This document shows, piece after piece, positions 1-5,928 of a stretch of 5,939 nucleotides of DNA (position 1 is the first letter of the stretch; every line of letters begins with the position of its first letter). The notes under the pieces were generated by a model that was not told the origin of the DNA, searched no databases, and worked only from the letters and a program-made list of their open reading frames with translations. The DNA is from Nanobdellota archaeon (lineage in GTDB: Archaea; Nanobdellota; Nanobdellia; Woesearchaeales; GW2011-AR9): assembly GCA_018812355.1 (NCBI GenBank), contig JAHJDQ010000164.1, forward strand, positions 1 through 5,939, given 5' to 3'. The position numbers and the translations under genes were made by a program.

Positions 1-3000
1 ACACAAACTTGTTTGTCATGACAAGTATAAACTTCATTTTCTTCATCAATGTGACAGAGAATCGGCGATTTCTTATTTGATCTTTCCGCTTGAATACTCG
101 CTACTGACTGGTACGTTCCTGATGGAGTTTTAATTGCCGCCATTCCTTCTGGCAATTTATCATGATATTCTCCACAAATCGCTGAAGGGAACCAGTTCTC
201 TCCCAAAAGAGGTGCGAAAGCTTTATCGGCTCCGGGCAGCCAATTAATATCTAATAAGTTTGACAGTGCAGGATATGCCCTAACTGAACTTGTTATTGCA
301 TAGACTGCTGAGATTCCTCTTTGGAAACCTTCGAGAGTGCTAGTAGCTCGTTGTTGTTGATTATTCATTTCTGCATTAAGATCTCCTGGTGGCGGGGCAT
401 TCACTGCTGCGATTTCTCCAGCTTCTTCCATTGCTTCTCTATCTTCAATAAGAGCCTTTCTGACTACATCCCAATTGGTAGTACCAGGAGCATATTCCTC
501 TTCAGGAGAAAATTTACTGTCAAAATAATCAACTACACTCATTCCAAAAACTTCATTTATAACAATTTCCATCTGTTCATTACTCATTTCACTAAAATCT
601 CCTGACTCATAAGCTCGTAAGGCATTAAGTCTGATTTGCTCTTGCGGAATTCGTTCTCTATATTCTTCATTTTGAGATGCGCCTGATAATGCATCCGAAT
701 AGTCTTCACTCAAAATATATCTTTCCCCAATAAATGGTTGTGGTTCATTATCAGCACTTCCCTGTGTGTAAATAATATTCCCATCAACATCCAGATAAAA
801 TAACGTCTCGTCATCTCCTTGACGGTAAAACACTCCATAATTTGTTCCTTCAATCATCTGTTGACCTTCTTGATGATAAACAGTTCCACTACTTTCAAAT
901 TGATCAAAATTCATCAAAGATTCTTCACTAATTAAATTATTAAGACGATCAAATTCTTCCAGAGATTCACCAATTGCACCACCCAAATTATTTCGATACT
1001 CATTTGCTTGACTCTGCTCATCACTAAGTTTACTTGCTCCTTCTCTCTGAACATGAGCATAAGCATCTGGACTTTGGCCTTGATCATTCACCCAGATAAC
1101 CTGCCCGGCAGCAGTTCTTTCTCCACTATCATGAAATTCACTACTCTGATCACCAATAACCATAACCATGTTATCTCCTTCCTGAATATAATCAATCCCA
1201 TCAACAGTACCACCAGCAGCATAACCATCACTTCCTAAAATCTTTGCATTACCATCATCATCCCAATCACGGTAATGTTTTACAACATAAATTCCTTGTT
1301 CATTTTCTTCCAAAACCGTTTCAAAGTCTCCCGTAAACTCTCCATCATCAACGTCTCCATCGATAACTCTTCTTCTACCATTGGCATAATCAATCGTTTG
1401 CTGTTCCAGATCATAATTGGTGGAAATATCTTCTCCTTCCTCACCAATCCTTCTATTAGCATAAGCTTCTTCACTTCTTTCTCCAGTTTCTTCATCAAAT
1501 TCATAATAAGTAAGTCCTTGATTAGAAACTAAAGCAGCTCCAATATCAGCAGCATCAGTCTGATAAGTTTGACCGTCAATTACAATTTGATTAGGAGTGG
1601 TTTGTGTTCCAACTTCACTTCCACGATAATAATAAGTAGTTTCTGAAGGTCCTGTTTCCCCTTCTTCCCCTGGAGTTGCTGGCTGAGTAATCGAAACAAG
1701 ATAAGTTAATTCTCCTTCTTCCCCATGCCCTTCTAAAATAATTCCATTAGACATTTCAATACTTCCCACCCGAATAGGATTATCCGAATTCTCTTGATAC
1801 TTCTCAAAAGCAGCGAGGTTGGCCTCTTCAAGTTGTTGATCGGTTAATTCTGTTTCAGTTTTTGCGGCAGGTTCTGTTGGAGTTGGTTCTTCTGCTAGTT
1901 CAGAAGGCAATTGGACAATCTCTTCTTCTGTCTCTTCTCCATCCTCTTCTACTAGTGCAGTTCTTTCTCCTAATATTCCTTCTGGTAAAGGCGTTTCTAG
2001 CGATACCATTTCCATCTCTTCACCCTCACTCCACTCAGATCGTGCTTGGCCCCCTCCAATGTCAAGTGCTTCCTGACAAGAGTAAACTGCACTCCCATAG
2101 TTCTGGTTACAGTAATCATCCCTCCAATTGAAATATTCTTGAAGAAGTCTTGGTTGATCCTCTTCGTTAAATTCGTTCTCTCTTACACTAATCTCCACCC
2201 ACTTGTTGTATCCTACTCCCCAAAGAGTTGTTACTTGTTCACCCTCATTAGTCCACATCGCCTCTTGATCTGTACTAACCCATATTCCTCTATCGGAATG
2301 ATATTCAGCATCTTCAGGAACCCCAGAAGGTCGAACTCTAGGTGGCACTCCAACTCCCTCTGGAGCAATAGTTAAATCACCTGCTCCTTCACGAATTTGA
2401 TCACTTCCACTCTCTTCTGCAAGTATCCACGATCCATCATCTTGCAAAATATAAACACTGTCATCTTCCCCCAAATACCAAGTTTGACCAGCATAATCAT
2501 AATAACCCGATGTTCCTGCTTCAGAGCTTGTTCCTACATTGCGTGATCTTATTTCACGAAAGTCAGTACTAAATTGCGATTGTTCTCCTACACTATATTC
2601 TTGACTATTAGCACCTGGCTCATTTATTTTGACACTGTAGCGCCAATCACCAGAACTTGCCATACCATGAGTATTAAGAACATTTTCAAGCTCATCCCAT
2701 GTTTCAACCTCTAAAATATCTCTAGTGAATGCTATTTGCGTACCCGTCGCATCATCGTAACCAATAATATCTCCATTTTCATAACTAATATCTTGTTCAT
2801 CAATTTCTACTCTTATTCTTCCTGATGCTTCTTGAACGACAACATAATCAATATCTTCTTTCCATGGTGTAACATCCCATAGACGCGCATGATCACCTTG
2901 CTCCACAGCATGAGTAATTTCCAGAACAACATTCGATTCTTCAGAATCATCACTTCCAAATTCCTCGATATCTCTTTCTGTTGGTGGAGAAGATTCCAAC

Positions 3001-3242
3001 ATACCACCCTTCCCAACCAACGCTTCTCCTTCCGGATCATAATAAGGCAAGCCTCTATCATACCAAGCACTACCAGCTACTGCTCGTTGACTAGGATCGC
3101 CGAATAATAAACACTTAAACCAACCACTAACACCTGCACATTCATCTTCTTCTACATCATCTTGAAGAGGATTCTCAGCAACTACAAAGAGAGCTAAAAC
3201 TAGTAAAAGGAGTAATATTATTCCTGTTAACCTCTTTTTCAT
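1..3242 (-). CDS. Giant acidic secreted/surface protein, 3' end beyond the window (partial)
   Basis: Translating the minus strand from the ATG at 3242-3240 gives 1,080 codons without a stop down to position 3, so the C-terminus lies outside. Residues 1-22 form a signal peptide: MKKR, a Leu/Val-rich core, then FVVA before E23. A Cys35-x8-Cys44 pair and LLFGD...RAVAGSAW (residues 46-60) follow. The remainder is rich in Asp, Glu, Gly and Tyr and poor in Lys, with many short strand-like stretches. A Glu-rich, Pro/Thr-containing linker covers about residues 402-480, and a Cys pair lies near residues 378-388. The last visible part is more globular, with Cys at 1023, 1063, 1074 and 1080, which could form disulfides or bind metal. 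Secretion is inferred; function is unknown. It looks like the large secreted proteins of DPANN archaea, from memory only. It starts 9 bases after the DUF1016 stop, without a clear Shine-Dalgarno sequence, so it is probably co-transcribed. Its base composition is visibly less AT-rich than that of the upstream genes. Confidence 0.85.
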   Translation of the reverse strand, partial: MKKRLTGIILLLLLVLALFVVAENPLQDDVEEDECAGVSGWFKCLLFGDPSQRAVAGSAWYDRGLPYYDPEGEALVGKGGMLESSPPTERDIEEFGSDDSEESNVVLEITHAVEQGDHARLWDVTPWKEDIDYVVVQEASGRIRVEIDEQDISYENGDIIGYDDATGTQIAFTRDILEVETWDELENVLNTHGMASSGDWRYSVKINEPGANSQEYSVGEQSQFSTDFREIRSRNVGTSSEAGTSGYYDYAGQTWYLGEDDSVYILQDDGSWILAEESGSDQIREGAGDLTIAPEGVGVPPRVRPSGVPEDAEYHSDRGIWVSTDQEAMWTNEGEQVTTLWGVGYNKWVEISVRENEFNEEDQPRLLQEYFNWRDDYCNQNYGSAVYSCQEALDIGGGQARSEWSEGEEMEMVSLETPLPEGILGERTALVEEDGEETEEEIVQLPSELAEEPTPTEPAAKTETELTDQQLEEANLAAFEKYQENSDNPIRVGSIEMSNGIILEGHGEEGELTYLVSITQPATPGEEGETGPSETTYYYRGSEVGTQTTPNQIVIDGQTYQTDAADIGAALVSNQGLTYYEFDEETGERSEEAYANRRIGEEGEDISTNYDLEQQTIDYANGRRRVIDGDVDDGEFTGDFETVLEENEQGIYVVKHYRDWDDDGNAKILGSDGYAAGGTVDGIDYIQEGDNMVMVIGDQSSEFHDSGERTAAGQVIWVNDQGQSPDAYAHVQREGASKLSDEQSQANEYRNNLGGAIGESLEEFDRLNNLISEESLMNFDQFESSGTVYHQEGQQMIEGTNYGVFYRQGDDETLFYLDVDGNIIYTQGSADNEPQPFIGERYILSEDYSDALSGASQNEEYRERIPQEQIRLNALRAYESGDFSEMSNEQMEIVINEVFGMSVVDYFDSKFSPEEEYAPGTTNWDVVRKALIEDREAMEEAGEIAAVNAPPPGDLNAEMNNQQQRATSTLEGFQRGISAVYAITSSVRAYPALSNLLDINWLPGADKAFAPLLGENWFPSAICGEYHDKLPEGMAAIKTPSGTYQSVASIQAERSNKKSPILCHIDEENEVYTCHDKQVC
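3062..3242 (-). repeat. Leader repeat, copy 1 (5' end of the giant secreted-protein gene)
   Basis: This is the first 60 codons of the giant gene, repeated at 4274-4458. Similarity ends just after GCTTGG (Ala-Trp): here the next codons are TAT-GAT (Tyr-Asp) and the frame continues, whereas in copy 2 the DNA reads TGG-GAA-AAT-GAT-TAA and contains the DUF1016 start. Confidence 0.85.
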
Positions 3243-3251
3243 CTTTAACAA

Positions 3252-4268
3252 CTACTTTTTACTTTTATTTATTATTTTCCTAACTTTCTCTTCTAACTCT
3301 TTTTTATCAGGTAAATATAACTTGTACTTGGAGACAAATAATTTATTACTAATACCACCAAGAGCATATTCTACAACAATCTTTTCTTTTTCTTTAGTTA
3401 AAATAATTCCAATGGGCTCATGATCATCTTCACTCATTTCTTCTTTCTTAAAATAATTCAGATACATGTTCATCTGTCCAACATCAGCATGAGTAACTTC
3501 GTTAATTTTCAGATCAATCAAGACAAAACATTTTAAAATCCGATGATAGAAAACTAAATCAACGTAATAATGCTTATTTCCCAATGAAATCCTAAACTGC
3601 CTCGCCACAAAAGTAAAACCTTTACCTAATTCCAATAAAAATTTTTGTAAATTATCAATGACTTTCTGTTCCAATTCTTTCTCAGAATACTTATAATCTT
3701 CAGGAATTCCTAAAAACTCTAAAACATAAGGGTCTTTGACCACATCAGCACCTCTTTCAATAACATGACCTTGTTCAGCCAGTTTTAATACTTCTTTCTT
3801 ATTTTTACTTAAAGCTATTCTTTCAAATAAAGCTGAATTCTTTTGTCTTTTTAATTCCCGCACTGACCACTTATCTTTAAGACATTGTTTTTCATAGAAA
3901 GAACGCTCCAGATCATTATCAATTTTAAGAAGTTCAAAGTAATGAGACCAACTCAATTGGTGAGACAGTGTCTCACTTTTTCTGTACTTAAGATAAAATA
4001 ATCGCATGTATACCAGATTGCTTCGACTAAACCCTTTTCCATATTTTAGCTTTAAATCCCGAGATAATTTAACAAGTAATTCTGAACCATATTCAGCTTT
4101 TTCCTTTCCTTTTTGTTCAAATTCAACTACATTCCTACCAATTTCCCAATATGTTTTAACTAAAATTTGGTTAATTTGTGTATAAACTTTCTTTCTCGCT
4201 TCCTCTAACAAAATACCAATATTTTTAATCAGTTGTTCATACTTTTTCTTCTTAACTAATTTAATCAT
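3252..4268 (-). CDS. DUF1016 / YhcG-type PDDEXK nuclease-domain protein, full length
   Basis: The 338-residue product has the two-part DUF1016 architecture. An N-terminal domain (residues about 8-150) contains KYEQL...EEARK, the KTYWEIG region, KYGKGFS at 75-81 and LSWSHY at 105-110. A C-terminal PDDEXK-like nuclease core (about 180-325) follows, with YYVDLVFYH (D237), IDLK (D252, K254) and GQM (264-266); these match the family's D...(D/E)xK...Q pattern. The family is predicted to cleave DNA and is often found near restriction or defence genes; activity here is inferred. I chose the ATG at 4268 because it aligns with the start of the second copy (5928) and has GGTGGG three bases upstream. A longer frame from 4316 adds 16 residues that lie inside the preceding leader gene. 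The start overlaps the leader stop by 8 bases, suggesting coupled translation. The sequence is AT-rich. Confidence 0.92.
   Translation of the reverse strand: MIKLVKKKKYEQLIKNIGILLEEARKKVYTQINQILVKTYWEIGRNVVEFEQKGKEKAEYGSELLVKLSRDLKLKYGKGFSRSNLVYMRLFYLKYRKSETLSHQLSWSHYFELLKIDNDLERSFYEKQCLKDKWSVRELKRQKNSALFERIALSKNKKEVLKLAEQGHVIERGADVVKDPYVLEFLGIPEDYKYSEKELEQKVIDNLQKFLLELGKGFTFVARQFRISLGNKHYYVDLVFYHRILKCFVLIDLKINEVTHADVGQMNMYLNYFKKEEMSEDDHEPIGIILTKEKEKIVVEYALGGISNKLFVSKYKLYLPDKKELEEKVRKIINKSKK
3939..4268 (-). repeat. DUF1016 N-terminal repeat, intact copy
   Basis: This 330-base segment is homologous to 5602-5928. The longest perfect DNA match I found is 26 bases (4033-4058 = 5696-5721), over the codons for DLKLKYGKG. 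Divergence elsewhere is spread over all codon positions, so the duplication is not recent or the copies came from different sources. Confidence 0.8.
3960..3976 (-). other. Perfect hairpin inside the full-length DUF1016 gene
   Basis: On the plus strand GTGAGAC and GTCTCAC form 7-base arms around AGT, in the codons for SETLSH (residues 98-103). Compared with the other copy, two neighbouring base pairs are swapped on both arms, so complementarity is kept. Confidence 0.6.
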
Positions 4269-4458
4269 TTTCCCACCAAGCACTACCGGCAACTGCTCTT
4301 TTAGAAGAATCACCAAATAATAAACACTTGAACCAAGAAAAGAAACCGGAACAAGTATCTTCTGAAGCAGGATCTAAAACAGGAACATCTTCAGCAACTA
4401 CAAAGAGAGCTAAAACTAGTAAAAACATCAATAACACACCTATTTTTTTCATCTTCAT
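4261..4458 (-). CDS. Small signal-peptide protein duplicating the N-terminus of the giant protein
   Basis: The 65-residue product has a signal peptide (MKMKK, hydrophobic core to V21, FVVA before E23), a Cys36-x8-Cys45 pair, then WFKCLLFGD and RAVAGSAW, ending WEND. Residues 13-61 mirror residues 12-60 of the giant protein at 1-3242, including a 34-base perfect DNA match over the signal peptide. After SAW the similarity ends and a stop follows, at the point where the DUF1016 start codon begins. It could be a secreted small protein, a remnant left by insertion, or a leader used to couple translation of DUF1016; no known family is recognised. The ATG at 4458 overlaps the MNT stop as ATGA. The ATG at 4452 aligns better with the giant protein's start (MKK...), so the true product may be 63 residues. 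No strong ribosome binding site precedes either start. Confidence 0.7.
   Translation of the reverse strand: MKMKKIGVLLMFLLVLALFVVAEDVPVLDPASEDTCSGFFSWFKCLLFGDSSKRAVAGSAWWEND
4272..4277 (-). promoter_or_regulatory. Ribosome binding site GGTGGG deciding the DUF1016 start
   Basis: GGTGGG lies three bases before the ATG at 4268 and is formed by the Trp-Trp-Glu codons of the leader gene. It favours this start over the longer frame from 4316. Ribosomes finishing the leader would pass over it, consistent with translational coupling. Confidence 0.55.
4274..4458 (-). repeat. Leader repeat, copy 2 (signal peptide through AGSAW)
   Basis: This segment matches 3062-3242, the 5' end of the giant gene. 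The part coding WFKCLLFGD-RAVAGSAW differs at about 10 of 62 aligned bases. The stretch 4391-4424 is identical to 3175-3208 (34 bases), covering most of the signal peptide and the following Glu. The Asp/Glu-rich region between signal peptide and first Cys is divergent. The shared TTGTTAAA just before both starts suggests the repeated unit includes a few upstream bases. Confidence 0.85.
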
Positions 4459-5030
4459 TTAACAATAACCCTATTCTTTATCTTGCTTACGATGGAAGTA
4501 AGCAGAGGCTCTTTTTTTCTTAATTCAGATTTGAATTTGTCCGAAGTATAAATTAATGGATTTATCTCCCTGCCTACAATTAAAGACGCTTCTCGACACC
4601 ACTTAATTATTTCCTTCCGACTATTACTCAAAAATAAAATATCCAAATCACTATTTTTTGTCACCCCACCAGCAACAAACGAACCAAATAAATAAACATT
4701 TTTACACTTAGACAAAATATTCTTATTATTCAACAGCAATTTCAATAATATTTCAACCTCTTTACTTTTTTTAGCAACATCTAGATGATATTTCTCAATC
4801 AAGTTAATTAAAAATTTTTCTTTAGACAAAGAATAATAATTTTCTTTTCCTTTTTTTTCTTTAGAAACCACACCACTTTTCTCCAACTGTTTCAAAACTC
4901 GATGCAATAAAGAAGGATTAATTCCTGTTTTTTTCTCAATACTACGTAAATAATCTTCTCCTGCCGAATAAATTTCTAGTAATATTTTCAATTTAGTTTC
5001 ATTCAACGGCAATATTTTCAATAGATTCAT
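4455..5030 (-). CDS. Winged-helix plus nucleotidyltransferase (MNT) protein, partner of the HEPN gene
   Basis: The 191-residue protein joins two domains. Residues about 10-70 look like a winged helix-turn-helix (KLKILLEIY, then INPSLLHRVLKQLEKSGVV and a charged wing). Residues about 108-165 carry the minimal nucleotidyltransferase signature GS-x10-DxD: G116-S117 and D128-L129-D130. The REINPLIYT segment at 154-162 is typical of helix-turn-helix/NTase proteins; the expected third acidic residue is not obvious there, where N157 stands. In studied HEPN-MNT pairs the MNT protein is an antitoxin that adds AMP to a HEPN tyrosine. That role here is inferred from family and gene order. The start overlaps the HEPN stop as ATGA and has GGTGAG six bases upstream, inside the HEPN gene. 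The helix-turn-helix could bind the palindromes before the HEPN gene. The gene is very AT-rich; one 60-base stretch at 4801-4860 has only 9 G/C. Confidence 0.88.
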   Translation of the reverse strand: MNLLKILPLNETKLKILLEIYSAGEDYLRSIEKKTGINPSLLHRVLKQLEKSGVVSKEKKGKENYYSLSKEKFLINLIEKYHLDVAKKSKEVEILLKLLLNNKNILSKCKNVYLFGSFVAGGVTKNSDLDILFLSNSRKEIIKWCREASLIVGREINPLIYTSDKFKSELRKKEPLLTSIVSKIKNRVIVK

Positions 5031-5545
5031 AATAAACTCACCAAAATCTTAAAATTTTGTTTAATTTTATCTAGCTCAGCTTTAACATCTTCTTTCTTTA
5101 CATCTTCCCATGCTTTAGGTTTATATAAAGCAAAATTTCGCTGTATCCTAAACTCATCGATGTCATCATAAATAATCCTAGAATTGGCGTGTTTTAGGGT
5201 TCTCTCTGCTAATAGGTTAATTTTTCCGGCAGTTTCTTCAGTAATAATTTCGTTTTTCATTAAAGCTACAATGACACAACCATGGTCTTTAGAAAAATAA
5301 CCTAAATGTTTTACTAACAAAGCATTAAGCAAGTAAAACAAAGCCTGATAGCCTTTGACTCTGGCCCAATGAAAATCTTCCGCTTTAAAATCCCTTTCGG
5401 CCGATGATAAATCCTTTTGTGCCCTTAAGAGATAATCTGAGAACTGTGATTTTTCTACATCCCTAAATTTTTTCCTGGTTTGACAGTTTAGGAAAGCTCT
5501 GTCCATCGCTTGTTCTGTTTTTGGAACTCTATTTTTTTTAACCAT
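5027..5545 (-). CDS. HEPN-domain protein (UPF0332/COG1895-like), probable toxin-side partner of MNT
   Basis: The 172-residue, mostly helical protein resembles HEPN-domain proteins. A helix with LLRAQKDLSSAERDF (39-53) is followed by the typical GYQALFYLLNALLVKHLG (65-82) and KDHG (86-89). Near the C-terminus comes the HEPN signature region FRIQRNFALYKP (132-143). Classical RNase HEPN toxins have R-x4-6-H; here R136 and N137 are present but the histidine position is not filled, and Y141 follows instead. This resembles the R...(A)xY form of UPF0332 proteins as I remember them. It may therefore be catalytically unusual or inactive, with Y141 a possible AMPylation target of the neighbouring MNT protein (inference). 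Residues 1-30 are basic and lie outside the domain. The start lies 2 bases after the stop of the truncated DUF1016, and palindromic repeats and a TATA-like box lie upstream within that pseudogene. Confidence 0.82.
   Translation of the reverse strand: MVKKNRVPKTEQAMDRAFLNCQTRKKFRDVEKSQFSDYLLRAQKDLSSAERDFKAEDFHWARVKGYQALFYLLNALLVKHLGYFSKDHGCVIVALMKNEIITEETAGKINLLAERTLKHANSRIIYDDIDEFRIQRNFALYKPKAWEDVKKEDVKAELDKIKQNFKILVSLL
5037..5042 (-). promoter_or_regulatory. Ribosome binding site GGTGAG of the MNT gene
   Basis: GGTGAG on the minus strand ends six bases before the ATG at 5030. It lies inside the last codons of the HEPN gene and supports this start and independent re-initiation of MNT. The same GGTGAG precedes the truncated DUF1016. 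Confidence 0.65.
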
Positions 5546-5554
5546 TTTTATCCA

Positions 5555-5581
5555 GTAAACATATGTTTACTTTTAGTAAAC
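5555..5581. promoter_or_regulatory. Overlapping GTTTAC palindromes, candidate operator of the HEPN-MNT pair
   Basis: Three alternating GTAAAC/GTTTAC elements lie within 27 bases. Positions 5555-5570 form a perfect 16-base palindrome (GTAAAC-ATAT-GTTTAC). Positions 5565-5581 form an inverted repeat with 7-base arms around TTT (GTTTACT / AGTAAAC). The block lies 10-36 bases upstream of the HEPN start, downstream of a TATA-like box, where a repressor would block initiation. The MNT protein's winged helix is the obvious candidate binder (inference). Confidence 0.5.
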
Positions 5582-5595
5582 AATGTTATGGTTTT

Positions 5596-5605
5596 ATTTA
5601 TATAA
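5596..5605 (-). promoter_or_regulatory. TATA-like box upstream of the HEPN gene
   Basis: The minus strand reads TTATATAAAT, followed by further A/T. An archaeal start site about 25 bases downstream would fall near 5575, inside the GTTTAC palindromes, giving a leader of roughly 30 bases before the HEPN ATG. In AT-rich DNA such a box can arise by chance. Confidence 0.35.
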
Positions 5606-5928
5606 TGACTCCAATTCAATTTGGCAGACACTGTCTGCCATTTTCTATAAGCTAAATAAAAACGACGCATATCCAGTAAGTTTCTTCTGCTAAATCCTTT
5701 TCCATATTTTAGCTTTAAATCTCGAGAAATCTTTTCCAAAAGTTGACTCCCATACTCAGCTTTTTCTTTCCCTTCTTGCTCAAATTCAACAATTTCTTTC
5801 CCAACTTCCCAATATGTCTTTACTAAAGTTTGATTAATGTGGGTATAAACATTTTTTCTAGCTTCTTCTAAAATAACCCCTATATTGGAAATCAACTGTT
5901 CATATTTATTTTTGACTAACGGATTCAT
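5602..5928 (-). repeat. DUF1016 N-terminal repeat, truncated copy
   Basis: This is the counterpart of 3939-4268, with one codon fewer. Homology ends sharply at the CATTA of the WSHY codons, near 5603. That marks the break point where the HEPN-MNT segment begins. Confidence 0.8.
5622..5640 (-). other. Perfect hairpin inside the truncated DUF1016 copy
   Basis: On the plus strand TGGCAGAC and GTCTGCCA form 8-base arms around ACT. It lies in the codons for WQTVSA, at the same aligned place as the hairpin at 3960-3976 in the intact copy. Confidence 0.6.

Larger units (their letters stand above)
5548..5928 (-). pseudogene. Truncated DUF1016 (YhcG-type) gene: N-terminal domain only
   Basis: The frame encodes 126 residues. 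Residues 1-109 align with residues 1-110 of the full DUF1016 protein at 3252-4268 with one single-residue gap, at roughly three-quarters identity by eye. Shared blocks include KYEQL, KTYWE, GKEKAEYG, RDLKLKYGKGFSR and WSHY. After Y109 (5602-5604) similarity stops abruptly, and 17 unrelated residues lead to a TAA. The whole PDDEXK nuclease part is missing, and the HEPN-MNT pair occupies its place. A good ribosome binding site (GGTGAG at 5932-5937) and an intact N-terminal frame mean a short protein could still be made. It might act as a DNA- or protein-binding fragment, but a broken remnant is the simpler reading. Confidence 0.85.

Noticed and set aside
321..2375. Several plus-strand open frames (321-605, 1008-1238, 1275-1532, 1862-2131, 2046-2375) rich in Ser, Leu, Phe and Ile
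   Set aside because: They are antisense to the continuous giant frame. Their hydrophobic Ser/Leu/Phe-rich composition is what GAA/GAT-rich codons produce when read backwards, and no ribosome binding sites or recognisable domains were seen.
2400..2520. Possible tandem repeats of Tyr/Asp/Gly strands in the giant protein
   Set aside because: Segments such as YYDYAGQTWYLGEDD and NYGVFYRQGDDETLFYL look alike in composition, but I could not align them with a regular period.
1280..3070. Minus-strand open frames at 1280-1504 and 2813-3070
   Set aside because: Both lie in a different phase inside the giant gene, show no domain, and are rich in Met, Lys and Leu as expected for a shifted reading.
2889..3107. 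Plus-strand open frame of 72 residues
   Set aside because: It is antisense to the conserved leader and early part of the giant protein, with no supporting signal.
3243..3251. Possible terminator between DUF1016 and the giant gene
   Set aside because: The gap is only 9 bases and has no hairpin, so read-through is expected.
4269..4316. Longer DUF1016 start at 4316, adding 16 residues
   Set aside because: The extra residues are a shifted reading of the leader gene. The second copy starts at the equivalent of 4268, and the ribosome binding site lies just before that ATG.
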